Shown: piece after piece, positions 34,901 to 42,534 of the stretch
How the letters are laid out: the number at the start of each line of letters is the position of its first letter
How positions within the stretch are numbered: the stretch's first letter is position 1
DNA from: Lachnospiraceae bacterium
Lineage (GTDB): Bacteria; Bacillota; Clostridia; Lachnospirales; Lachnospiraceae
Direction of reading: 5' to 3'
Length of the DNA stretch: 52,630 bases
Assembly (NCBI GenBank): GCA_022799355.1
Contig: JAAWOG010000019.1
Span: forward strand, 1 to 52,630
Translations under genes and position numbers: made by a program
Notes under the pieces: generated by a model
Seen by the model: the letters and a program-made list of their open reading frames with translations, nothing else
Database searches by the model: none
Told to the model about the DNA's origin: nothing

Positions 34901-34983
34901 AGCGCCCTCCTGTAATCCTCCCAGGCGTCAAGGTAGCTTTGTTGTAAAAACAGGGGTTTAATTTTGTTGTAGCTTATGTTCAT
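31933..34983 (-). CDS. fkp: Bifunctional L-fucokinase / GDP-L-fucose pyrophosphorylase (Fkp-like)
   Basis: 1016 residues, near the ~950 of Bacteroides Fkp. The N-terminal half carries the fucose-1-phosphate guanylyltransferase landmarks GSGGATLNVLKYL (83-95) and HSGGDSKRVPQYSVCGK (113-129). A left-handed beta-helix-like middle part follows (SLIAKGADIGEGCYLED). The C-terminal GHMP kinase has PVRVNWGGGWTDTPPYC (about 668) and the ATP loop VPKGSGLGTSSILSGAC (about 787). The two activities convert free L-fucose plus ATP and GTP to GDP-L-fucose. This salvage route is classically described from Bacteroides and plants, so finding it in a Gram-positive-type locus points to use of host-derived fucose on a surface polymer. 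The ATG has GGAGA about six bases upstream. Its own extended -10 promoter may lie near 35030. It is coupled to a GT-C-like gene. The related heptose kinases lack the N-terminal domain. Confidence 0.9.
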   Translation of the reverse strand: MNISYNKIKPLFLQQSYLDAWEDYRRALRKRSFPCWDVVVLTASNEDQASAYRKEIEYRLLNALLPAKTRYVVLSDPEGKRVGSGGATLNVLKYLEEKEGGREAFGKKVLVIHSGGDSKRVPQYSVCGKLFSPVPRELPNGRASTLFDEFMIATAGIPARMQSGMLVMSGDVLLLFNVLQIDLQYRGAAAISIKEPISTGKEHGVFLNDGQGMVKRFLHKQSEEQLRALGAVNEQGMVDLDTGAVMLDTELLRALFSLIGDGIKTDPEKFDMFVNDRARISFYGDFLYPLAKDATLEEYYLQAPEGSFCEELKTCRTKIWEVLHKFRMKVICLSPAEFIHFGTTRELLELVTESVEDYKYLHWKRQVCTNRPDERRYAAHNSLIAKGADIGEGCYLEDCDIGEGVSTGEGSILSGLCLKKGRIPPGVVLHGLRLQDGRYTVRIYGVEDNPKGTLEENAAYIYGRLGDMVSYYGIKPEQIWGDQEHYLWFAKLYPVCESMEEALRASLQLVKISENKEPSPAVGGWLSMERCSLYESFAKADVKAVLPWKTRLEDLVLAARFMEILEQGGSYDRALQVFGQVGIDQKKFDLLMEKAKGSGLLLKMRIYYALSRYMRERNIVFAGDVGYDVLERLCFDSLGKAVYDNSRKYIQDNKNFHIVNKNVKVGLPVRVNWGGGWTDTPPYCNENGGVVLNAALKLNGILPIQVEVRRLDALHVEFASEDIGAEGICRTAEEIRDCHNPFDFFALHKAALISCGIVPLAGTETLEEILKRLGGGIYLSTKVVGVPKGSGLGTSSILSGACVKALHEFLGLSCSEGALYDIVLCMEQMMSTGGGWQDQVGGLTNGIKYITTKSGIDQRIQVEQIAVPEDAKKELQERFALIYTGQRRLARNLLREVVGNYIGGRKESVEALAAMKVTAVRMRWALEEGDIDELAELFNEHWELSKQLDMGATNTCIDQIFLSCEDLIDGRFIAGAGGGGFLQAILKKGVTKRQLSERLHEVFQDNGVDVWESEFV

Positions 34984-35094
34984 GGTATTCTCCGATTCTG
35001 TGCTCTTAATCTGCCGTACAGATCTGTAAATTCTAACATATTTGCAATGTATTGTTTTTATAAATCATATTGTTAAATATATAATCACCCTGCC

Positions 35095-35961
35095 TCAGCC
35101 TTTATACTGTAACATATACTCCGCAATCGCATCCTGCCAGGGCGCAAAACGAAAGTCCGTAGTCAGTCTCAGCATATAATTATCCAGAATAGAATACGCC
35201 GGGCGCTTTGTCGGCGATCCAAACTCTTCGGTCGTAATATAATTAACCTTTGTATCCTTCCCAGCCAGCCGAAAAATCTCCGCCGCAAAATCCGCCCAGC
35301 TGCAGCTCCCCTCGCAGGTGCCATGGAACAGCCCGTAATTTTCCGTCGGCAGAAGATATTTTACAGCCTTTGCCAATTCCATTGCACTGGTAGGCGTTCC
35401 ATATTGATCTTTTACAACTCCTACTTCTTTATGACTCTCAGCCAGCCTCAACATCGTCTTCACAAAATTTTTGCCATCCCCGTACAGCCATGCCGTTCTG
35501 ACAATAAAGTACTTATCACCGAAATCCCTGACAAAATTTTCCCCCGCCAGTTTTGTCTTTCCGTACATACTCGTAGCCCCTACGGCGTCAAACTCTGTCA
35601 ACGCCCTGTTTTCCGTCCCGGGAAATACATAGTCCGTGGAGACATGCATCAGCTTTGCACCGATTTCTGTTGCCGCGATACTCAGATTTCGAGGGCCGAT
35701 GGCATTGATCTTATAGGCATTATCGATATCCGTCTCGCATTTATCCACATTGGTATGCGCTGCGCAATTGATAATGGCATCCGGTTTTGTCTCTCTTACA
35801 AAAGAAAGTACCATATCCACATCCGTGATGTCCAGAGAGGTTATATTCTCTCCCTGAAAGACGTCCGTATTTATAACAGTAACGCCCTGTTCCTTTTCGT
35901 ATAACCGGTTTAACGCTCTGCCGAGCTGCCCGTTGCAGCCGGTGATCATGATTTTCTTCAT
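35095..35961 (-). CDS. rmlD: dTDP-4-dehydrorhamnose reductase
   Basis: 288 residues, the usual RmlD length. The Rossmann start is IMITGCNGQLGRAL (residues 4-17). The conserved block INCAAHTNVDKCE is followed by the catalytic HVSTDYVFPGTE and YGKTKLAGENFV, with Tyr and Lys of the SDR active site. TAWLYGDGKNFVKTML and VVKDQYGTPTSA complete the match. It performs the last step of dTDP-L-rhamnose synthesis, reducing dTDP-4-keto-L-rhamnose with NAD(P)H. rmlA, rmlB and rmlC are not in the window, so the rest of the pathway must lie elsewhere. GGAGAAG precedes the ATG. The gene stands alone between fkp and the YidC-sulfatase fusion, with 105-130 bp on either side. Confidence 0.95.
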   Translation of the reverse strand: MKKIMITGCNGQLGRALNRLYEKEQGVTVINTDVFQGENITSLDITDVDMVLSFVRETKPDAIINCAAHTNVDKCETDIDNAYKINAIGPRNLSIAATEIGAKLMHVSTDYVFPGTENRALTEFDAVGATSMYGKTKLAGENFVRDFGDKYFIVRTAWLYGDGKNFVKTMLRLAESHKEVGVVKDQYGTPTSAMELAKAVKYLLPTENYGLFHGTCEGSCSWADFAAEIFRLAGKDTKVNYITTEEFGSPTKRPAYSILDNYMLRLTTDFRFAPWQDAIAEYMLQYKG

Positions 35962-36066
35962 TCTTTTCTTCTCCTGTTTTGATTATTGAAATACTATCCG
36001 CATATTTTACAACTTCTTCTTTTTATCTTACCCTATTTCTATATTTCCGGAAACAAAAATATCAAA

Positions 36067-38826
36067 TTACTCTTCCATAATCGGAAAAATCACCTCATCT
36101 TCTGATACCAGTTTCCAATTATCCACATCCCGCATATCATCATGTACCGAGTACCACTTAGCGGGAAGATATACCGTTCCATTATTTTTTTCCACATCCA
36201 ACTCCTTTGAGAAGATAACATACTGATCATGTGCCGTTTTTTCCGAATTATCTATCGCTTTCCCCGTAAAGGGATTCACCGGATTTTTTATGATATCTTT
36301 CATTGCAAGTGTCGGAACATCCCCATTTGTCATAAACTCTTCTGATGTTTCAAATGTTTTGTCATTAAAATCTTTTACCATCAGCAACGGATAATAAGAC
36401 AGGATATCGCTTTCCCCCAACCGATGCTCATCTTCTTCAAATAGCGTACCCCTGCCATGATCCGCAACAATAATAATCCTTGTATTATCATAGACAGCAT
36501 TCTCCCGCATATAATCAAACCATTTCCCCAATTGCAAAAGCGCCGCCATATTTGCCTGATAAGTTGTCAATTGTATATCCATTTCCATTCTCAATGTACG
36601 TCCGTTAACTGTATATCTTTCCTGATGGCTACTTTCATATTCCGTATTATCCACCTCCATAGCCGGTACATACTCAGGTTCCTGAAGCAGCATGGGATCA
36701 TGGGTTGTACCATTAGCCATCATCAAAAAAGTGTTGATATTCTCATCAACAGCATCTGTAATAGTCGGAAGTGCCGCCAAGACATTGTAATTATTCATAA
36801 AAGTTGCTTCCAGCCCAATCGATCGAAACATGCCCTGGCCTATTTGTTTTGTGTCAAGTGATATCCCGCTTTCCGCCTGATTATACTTGCCATAGTCATA
36901 TACTGTTTTCTGAATACAAAGCGGTACTGTTTTTAAAATACTATAGCAAAAAAAATTTCTATGATTATTCTCTATTGTCTGCCCGTTACCATAATCCTCC
37001 GAAAATTTTCCATCAAGTACATAACTTTGAATATCGGGATACTCATCATAAATTGATAAGTCCGGTATCACCTTATAACCCGCATAAGGTGGATCACAAA
37101 CTGTCACCCGGTAATCATTTTGGGCAAACAATACCGGCATTACCTTTAACGCTTCGTTATGTTTGGTAACCAGCAGTTCCTCATCCCTTTTGTTCATCTC
37201 TACTGGAGTATATTCATACCCACCAAAAAGAGCCGGCGCACCAAAATTCGTATATCCCCCGAATGAAATTGTATTTGCATAGTAAGTAAAACCTGTAAAC
37301 TGTTTCTCCAATTCAGGTTTTTCCTGGAAAAAGTATGGTATATATTCCCCCAACGCCCGGTCAAGCATAATAACAATTACATTTCTACCCGTCCTGCTCA
37401 TTGTAAATCTGGGTGTCGTAATATAAGCTTCCAGATTCCGTTCTTTCACGCTGTTTATAGCCCTATTAATCGTCACAACATTGACTGTACTCATACAGAG
37501 AAGCGCCAGGATACCAACTATCAGTACATCCTTTATATGTTTACGCCAATATCTATATACTACATAACCCCCCCATACCAAAACTGCTACTATTACTGCA
37601 TTCCCAGCCTGCTCCTTCCATGTAAATCCAAATTCTTTCTCGTATTCCAACTGAGAACTGATCAATCCCATATCCCTTCCAAAGAACATATAATCCACTA
37701 CAAAAATTCCGGAAAGGTACCATATTCCCCTGTCAAAGTATATTCTTAATTCAGGCTTTGCCAAAAAGTAAAATACGCCTGTCCAAATCACAAAAATCCC
37801 CAGTGCCAGGCAAAATGAACTCACAACAAACCACAGCGGATTATAAAATTCAGTTATTACAATAAAATCCAATGGTGCCGCCTTAATCACTGACGAGGGA
37901 ATTAAAACGCCTGTCAATAAAGACAAAAACAGCCCTCCTGCCAAAAACAGCTTCCTCTCTCCTCTCTCGCATTTTTCTATCTTCTTTATTCTTTCTTTTA
38001 CATTAATGCTGATCAGAGGAATCTGCATCAGCACTGACATAATCATAAAAAATATTTTTTTCCTCAATGTAGGTGATGGGTATAAGAAAAAACCATAAAA
38101 TATCAGCAAAATACCAATAATTGAAAAGGAGATACTGACAACTCTGCCCGGATTCTTCAGCTTATAAAAAATTGTCTTTGCCAATGAAAATACATTATTC
38201 AATGTCCAATAAAAAACCAACCCGGCAGGAGATGAATATAAAAATACCAGAAAAAAGAGCGCCATCACATACAGCTGAACCTTCGCTTTCAATGGACTCC
38301 CTTTCGTAAAAATTACACAAGATATCAAATTTACAACCGTCATAATAACCGGTAGCACATTAACAGAGATTCCGGCCACCTGTAATATTCCATCCGGCAT
38401 ACCCAAATCCGGTATTGGTCCAAACGAAACTCCGCTTAAAAGTTGTAACCCGGAAAGAAATCGATAAGCAGCAATAAAAAACGGAATCTGTAAAAGCAGC
38501 GAAACCGCACTGCGCAGTACATAAACAGGCTTATAGTTGTTTTGCCTGTAATAAGTCTGCAACATCATCATCCGCTCATCACCGCTGAATGTCTTTTTAA
38601 TATGCTCCGCACCTTTTTGGAGCTTTCTTTCTAATGCATGCTCTTCTTCCTGTATTTTATCAGCACGCATATATAATGGCAGCACCAGAAAATTCATAAA
38701 CAGGCTCAGTACAATAATCGATACTCCCGGATTCCCGATCACTTTATCCGCCATTACATAGATAACTTCAAACAACAAATACAATGGCTTTAAAAATAAC
38801 GTATCCAAAATTTCCCAAAAAGACAT
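36067..38826 (-). CDS. YidC/Oxa1-like domain fused to an alkaline-phosphatase/sulfatase-superfamily (LTA-synthase-like) domain
   Basis: 919 residues with an uncommon two-part build. Residues ~1-225 match the YidC/Oxa1 core: NPGVSIIVLSLFMNFLVLPL, the coiled hairpin ADKIQEEEHALERKLQKGAE, SAVSLLLQIPFFIAAYRFLS and SSPAGLVFYWTLNNVFS. The conserved groove arginine (R366 of E. coli YidC, five residues before the Pro) is Asn45 here. About eight further spans lie between residues 230 and 450. Residues ~481-850 form an outer sulfatase-superfamily domain: NVIVIMLDRALGEY with metal Asp489, candidate nucleophile Thr526 in GGYTNFGAPALFGG, ANGTTHDP and VADHGRG with Asp789 and His790. The latter class transfers glycerol phosphate or phosphoethanolamine or cleaves sulfate/phosphate esters. 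The gene follows a CDP-glycerol glycerophosphotransferase-like gene by one base, which suggests a teichoic-acid-like polymer. Whether the YidC part inserts proteins or only scaffolds is open. Confidence 0.85.
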   Translation of the reverse strand: MSFWEILDTLFLKPLYLLFEVIYVMADKVIGNPGVSIIVLSLFMNFLVLPLYMRADKIQEEEHALERKLQKGAEHIKKTFSGDERMMMLQTYYRQNNYKPVYVLRSAVSLLLQIPFFIAAYRFLSGLQLLSGVSFGPIPDLGMPDGILQVAGISVNVLPVIMTVVNLISCVIFTKGSPLKAKVQLYVMALFFLVFLYSSPAGLVFYWTLNNVFSLAKTIFYKLKNPGRVVSISFSIIGILLIFYGFFLYPSPTLRKKIFFMIMSVLMQIPLISINVKERIKKIEKCERGERKLFLAGGLFLSLLTGVLIPSSVIKAAPLDFIVITEFYNPLWFVVSSFCLALGIFVIWTGVFYFLAKPELRIYFDRGIWYLSGIFVVDYMFFGRDMGLISSQLEYEKEFGFTWKEQAGNAVIVAVLVWGGYVVYRYWRKHIKDVLIVGILALLCMSTVNVVTINRAINSVKERNLEAYITTPRFTMSRTGRNVIVIMLDRALGEYIPYFFQEKPELEKQFTGFTYYANTISFGGYTNFGAPALFGGYEYTPVEMNKRDEELLVTKHNEALKVMPVLFAQNDYRVTVCDPPYAGYKVIPDLSIYDEYPDIQSYVLDGKFSEDYGNGQTIENNHRNFFCYSILKTVPLCIQKTVYDYGKYNQAESGISLDTKQIGQGMFRSIGLEATFMNNYNVLAALPTITDAVDENINTFLMMANGTTHDPMLLQEPEYVPAMEVDNTEYESSHQERYTVNGRTLRMEMDIQLTTYQANMAALLQLGKWFDYMRENAVYDNTRIIIVADHGRGTLFEEDEHRLGESDILSYYPLLMVKDFNDKTFETSEEFMTNGDVPTLAMKDIIKNPVNPFTGKAIDNSEKTAHDQYVIFSKELDVEKNNGTVYLPAKWYSVHDDMRDVDNWKLVSEDEVIFPIMEE

Positions 38827-38827
38827 C

Positions 38828-40075
38828 CTATTTTCCCCCCGCTGCCCGTTTTAAACCTTCATATTTATTCAATAGATAATCCACTGCCCGTTGCGTACCT
38901 TCACCCATATATTCCCAGGTTTCCTCTCGGGCTTCCTGCCGTCCCTTTGCATACTTCGGATCCTGAATACACTCATCTATTATTTGTTTTAAATCGCCAA
39001 AATTATCCAACGTCAGTTTCTGCCCGATACGAGGGAGCGCCGTAAAAGTCCAATACGGCGTGTCCAGCCACCATGCATCATAAGGACTATTATCAAACTC
39101 CGTATCCGCATAGATAACAGGTTTGTCATATACTAGTGAAAAGTCAAAAATTATGCCGGAAAAATCGGAAATTAGAATATCTGCACGTCTCAGTACTTCA
39201 AAATTGTCATTTTCCCTATTCCATTCAAGTTGATCGGATGCCGGATATTCCTTCATAATTTTTTCTATTGTTTCCTTTTCAGAAGTAAAAGACTGCGGAT
39301 GCGGACGTACAATGACATGATATCCGGTCTTTAAGAGAACCTCAATAATTTTTCCGCCGTACCTCTGAAATATAGAGCTTTTTCCCCATGACGGAGCGAG
39401 CAAAACATTATACCCTTCCGCCCCCTTTATCCCTTCAGCCTCCTGAAGCCTCTTTGCCATCTCATCCATATAAGGAATACCTATTTTAACCAGATCCTTG
39501 GCCGGAAGCCCTCTTAATTTCTCAAGATCCCTGACTTCCTGTACCTGATATTCCCCCGAGAGCAGTACCGCATCAAAATAATCCACCCCAAACATTCGAT
39601 AACCTGAAATATCATTCGCCGCATGCTGCATATGCACATAATATTGTACATCCTTGGACCGCTTCCACTGATACACGTCAAGCCCGGGAGTCGTGGAAAG
39701 CACTATCCCCGCATTCAAAAAATTCATCTTCGCAAAAGCCTTATTGTTCTTTCCGATAAACTCTCCCTTAATGTGTTTGTAGGGATTCTGAATCGCAGGA
39801 TCATCCGGGGACGCTGTCATATAGACCATATCTACCCCCCGTCTGTCAAATTCCCGGCAGATCGGTTCAAATACATTCCAGTATCTTTTATCATCCGAAA
39901 AAATCACAAATGGCAGTTTATCCGCATTCGTCTCTACCTTTTTTCCGCTGCTCATCACAAATCTCAGTTTTACAATCCAGTTCTTCAGCAGATAATTCAA
40001 TGTCCCGATAATTCCGATAAGTATTGCAAAAAGCATACTTCCTGTTCCCGGATCGATATATAATAATATATTCAT
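38828..40075 (-). CDS. CDP-glycerol glycerophosphotransferase-like protein (TagB/TagF family)
   Basis: 415 residues. A single N-terminal membrane segment (DPGTGSMLFAILIGIIGTLN) is followed by a GT-B-like domain: FVIFSDDKRYWNVFEPICREF, STTPGLDVYQWKRSK, MQHAANDISGYRMFGVDYFD, LLAPSWGKSSIF, VIVRPHPQSF, and DILISDFSGIIFDFSLV with KPVIYAD. The PHP and SDxSxxxxDF blocks are the hallmark of the Glyphos_transf family (PF04464), which adds glycerol phosphate (or ribitol phosphate) from CDP-activated donors to wall-polymer intermediates. Length and the membrane anchor place it nearer TagB-like than the longer TagF-like polymerases. It heads a two-gene unit with the YidC-sulfatase fusion and has a promoter at 40132-40160. 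A GGGGGAAAG ribosome site precedes the ATG. Which polyol it uses is not known. Confidence 0.9.
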   Translation of the reverse strand: MNILLYIDPGTGSMLFAILIGIIGTLNYLLKNWIVKLRFVMSSGKKVETNADKLPFVIFSDDKRYWNVFEPICREFDRRGVDMVYMTASPDDPAIQNPYKHIKGEFIGKNNKAFAKMNFLNAGIVLSTTPGLDVYQWKRSKDVQYYVHMQHAANDISGYRMFGVDYFDAVLLSGEYQVQEVRDLEKLRGLPAKDLVKIGIPYMDEMAKRLQEAEGIKGAEGYNVLLAPSWGKSSIFQRYGGKIIEVLLKTGYHVIVRPHPQSFTSEKETIEKIMKEYPASDQLEWNRENDNFEVLRRADILISDFSGIIFDFSLVYDKPVIYADTEFDNSPYDAWWLDTPYWTFTALPRIGQKLTLDNFGDLKQIIDECIQDPKYAKGRQEAREETWEYMGEGTQRAVDYLLNKYEGLKRAAGGK

Positions 40076-40131
40076 TTAAGTCTTTCCCCCTGTTTAAACA
40101 TTCATGCTCATTATCACTACAAACACGATAT

Positions 40132-40160
40132 ATTCTACTTCGTTCAGATAAAAATCGCAA
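40132..40160 (-). promoter_or_regulatory. Probable sigma-A promoter for the glycerophosphotransferase/YidC-sulfatase unit
   Basis: On the minus strand TTGCGA (40160-40155) and TAGAAT (40137-40132) lie exactly 17 bases apart, about 57 bases before the ATG at 40075, in a 108-base gap after the BCCT transporter gene. Confidence 0.55.
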
Positions 40161-40183
40161 CTACTTTAAACAAAATATTCCTC

Positions 40184-41782
40184 TTAAATGTCCAAATTCA
40201 GGTACATCTTTACATCTTTCATAAAGCTTACAACAATTAGTACAATCACAATCCCTATCGGGAAAGCCGCAATAATACTGACTGACTGCAGATTATTCAT
40301 GGAGCTTTCCGAAAAAACAAGCGCAACCGGTAACAAGATCAGCAAAATGCACCACATAAACTCCACAAGCTTATGAGGATTCTCATTCTCTCCCAGCTTA
40401 TGATAGCTGTAACAAGAGCCAATCAGCGCAATAGAATCGAAAGAAGTTGCATAAAAAGCTATCATTGTAAAAAGTAGAAGCACCAACACAAAAGAAGCAC
40501 AGGGCAATGTACGTATAATCGCAATAATCGTATCATACAGGTCTCCGTCCCTCTCATATATGGCAAGAAAATCCGCTGCTCCTGTTATCTGTTTTCCCAG
40601 AGAATAATTACCCAATATAATAAAGCTGATGACCGTGGAGCCAGTCCCAAACAGATAACCACCGAAAATGACCTGCCGTATAGTACGCCCCCTGGAAATG
40701 CTGCCGATAAAAAACGGAGCGGCAACACACCAAACCATCCAGTACGCCCAGTAAAAGATCGTCCAATTTTGAGGAAAAGATGTTGTTCTCTCCGGATCTG
40801 TAAATGTTGCCAGTTCAAAAAAATTCTGCATCATTCTTCCCAACGCTGCATACCCGGTTTCTAAAATATACTTTGTCTCCCCTCCAAACAATAATACAAA
40901 AATAAGTAATCCGAAAAACAAGTAAATGCAAGACTTTGCCAGAAAGCTAATCCCACCAAAACCATGCAGCAACGCATATGTATAAATAATGCAGGTTAAA
41001 AGCAGAATAACGATTGTCACAACGGTACGGTTCAGTTCCACATGACAAATTTCATTTATAATTTCAGCCATGAGCGGCGTTGCCAGAGAAAAAGTTGTTG
41101 CAGTACCCGCCAGTAATGCAAATACCGCCAGAAGATCTATAATACGCCCGGGTATGCCATCGGTATATTTTCCAAGGATAGGACGACAGGCCTCCGAATA
41201 CTTTTGTCTCTCACGCCTTCTTACATGAAGCATAAAGCCGAACGCCACAGCCAGTACCAGATAAAATCCCCATGGGATCAGACTCCAATGAAAAATCGGA
41301 AATACACTCGCCCAATCCTGAATACTGCCCAATTCCGTTATGTGCGGATCAGACGCATATAATATCCATTCCGAAAAAGAATAAAACAAAATGTCCGCCG
41401 CCAGACCTGCCGTAAACATCATAGAACCCCAGACAAAAAATGTATATTTTGGTTTTTCTCTCTTCCCCCCAAGCACAACATTTCCATACCGTGAAGCCGC
41501 AATAAAAATAGAAAACAAAAATATTCCCAATCCTATTAACAGATAGTATGCACCAAAAACATCCCCGAGCACATAACGAATCTGCTCAAGTACCTTATTA
41601 GACTGCTCCGGTATATAAAAAAACATAATACATAATATGACAATAATAATAAACGGCACCAGAGTAATCATCCAGTCAACCTTTTTATTTCCATCAGTTC
41701 CTACAGGCCTTTTCATCTTTACATCTATTCCTTTCACTTTACTCATGTACAAAACGTTATAGACATGTTTTCCCAGACTCAT
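40184..41782 (-). CDS. BCCT-family transporter, probably choline uptake
   Basis: 532 residues with twelve predicted spans. The BCCT signature lies near residue 350: WTIFYWAYWMVWCVAAPFF followed by GSISRGRTIRQV, with the Trp-rich substrate box. The segment ASRYGNVVLGGKREKPKY near residue 100 is also typical. Such carriers bring in choline, betaine or carnitine with Na+ or H+. Located beside LicC- and LicA-like genes, choline is the likely cargo, replacing the LicB-type permease of the classical lic1 locus. The longest frame starts at 41782. Weak ribosome sites leave starts at 41746 or 41716 (MKRPVGTDGNKK) possible, the latter with AAAGGAA about 12 bases upstream. It is 41 bases downstream of licC on the same strand. 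Confidence 0.85.
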   Translation of the reverse strand: MSLGKHVYNVLYMSKVKGIDVKMKRPVGTDGNKKVDWMITLVPFIIIVILCIMFFYIPEQSNKVLEQIRYVLGDVFGAYYLLIGLGIFLFSIFIAASRYGNVVLGGKREKPKYTFFVWGSMMFTAGLAADILFYSFSEWILYASDPHITELGSIQDWASVFPIFHWSLIPWGFYLVLAVAFGFMLHVRRRERQKYSEACRPILGKYTDGIPGRIIDLLAVFALLAGTATTFSLATPLMAEIINEICHVELNRTVVTIVILLLTCIIYTYALLHGFGGISFLAKSCIYLFFGLLIFVLLFGGETKYILETGYAALGRMMQNFFELATFTDPERTTSFPQNWTIFYWAYWMVWCVAAPFFIGSISRGRTIRQVIFGGYLFGTGSTVISFIILGNYSLGKQITGAADFLAIYERDGDLYDTIIAIIRTLPCASFVLVLLLFTMIAFYATSFDSIALIGSCYSYHKLGENENPHKLVEFMWCILLILLPVALVFSESSMNNLQSVSIIAAFPIGIVIVLIVVSFMKDVKMYLNLDI

Positions 41783-41823
41783 TTTGCTTTATAAATCTTT
41801 TTATAACGGTACTCAACCGTTTC

Positions 41824-42534
41824 TCATAAAAAACGCTCATAATATTTGTCTATTACAGCAAGTTCCTTTATATCATCTATTTCTACGACATCTCCTGTCT
41901 TCATTTCACAGATCCCAAGCCGATACGCTTCGGGATAACAAAATAACGCAATATCATCCCAATATATCTGCGTATTCTTCCTTTCCTCAAATTCTGTTTC
42001 TATATGCTCTTTCAGCCTCTCTCCATCTTCAACTGTCCATCTTGAAATGCTGTAAAGCTGCCAGCCTCCTTTTCCACCTTCTTTATTGCAATGAGTGACC
42101 ATCCCATTTTTCTCGGTAAGCATCCACTCCTTTGTCTCGCGCTCCATCCATACACAATTATAACCGGAAAGTTTAAATGTCTTTTTCAATACATTTTCAT
42201 TATAAATCATCTGATCCGCATCCAGAATGATCGCTCCTCCAATAAAATCCCTCGCCATATATAATGATGAAATATTATTGCATTTGTCATAAAAAGGATT
42301 TTCAATCAATACAACGCCAGGATATTCCCTTTTAAGGTCAAAAAACTTCTCTTTCATATACCCAACCACAACATATATTTTATATATTCCATTAGCATGT
42401 AATCCCCTGATTACGGTATCGATCATTCTGACTCCATTTACCTTAATCAACGGTTTTGGTGTCTCCAATGAAAGCGGCCGCATTCGCTTTCCCTGACCTG
42501 CCGCCACAATAATGGCATGCGTTACCTCATGCAT
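41824..42534 (-). CDS. licC: Choline-phosphate cytidylyltransferase (LicC-like)
   Basis: About 236 residues with a nucleotidyltransferase fold. The N-terminal signature is AIIVAAGQGKRMRPLSLETP with KPLIKVNG following. IYVVVGYMKEKFFDL and NPFYDKCNNISSLYMARDFI come next, and the metal-binding AIILDADQMI. The NNISSLY stretch and the closing IDDIKELAVIDKYY are typical of LicC from pneumococcus and its relatives, which make CDP-choline from phosphocholine and CTP. The ATG at 42534 is chosen because GGAGG lies about eight bases upstream. The longest frame would begin 13 codons earlier inside the upstream gene. The start overlaps the stop of the LicA-type gene by eight bases, so translation is coupled. 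A second LicC-like domain sits in that upstream protein, so this one may act on a different alcohol phosphate. Confidence 0.85.
   Translation of the reverse strand: MHEVTHAIIVAAGQGKRMRPLSLETPKPLIKVNGVRMIDTVIRGLHANGIYKIYVVVGYMKEKFFDLKREYPGVVLIENPFYDKCNNISSLYMARDFIGGAIILDADQMIYNENVLKKTFKLSGYNCVWMERETKEWMLTEKNGMVTHCNKEGGKGGWQLYSISRWTVEDGERLKEHIETEFEERKNTQIYWDDIALFCYPEAYRLGICEMKTGDVVEIDDIKELAVIDKYYERFL

Noticed and set aside
32740-34947. 735-codon plus-strand open frame opposite fkp
   Set aside because: It is a very long antisense frame, but its sequence is rich in His, Pro and Arg as expected of a shadow frame, and the minus-strand frame carries unmistakable Fkp motifs.
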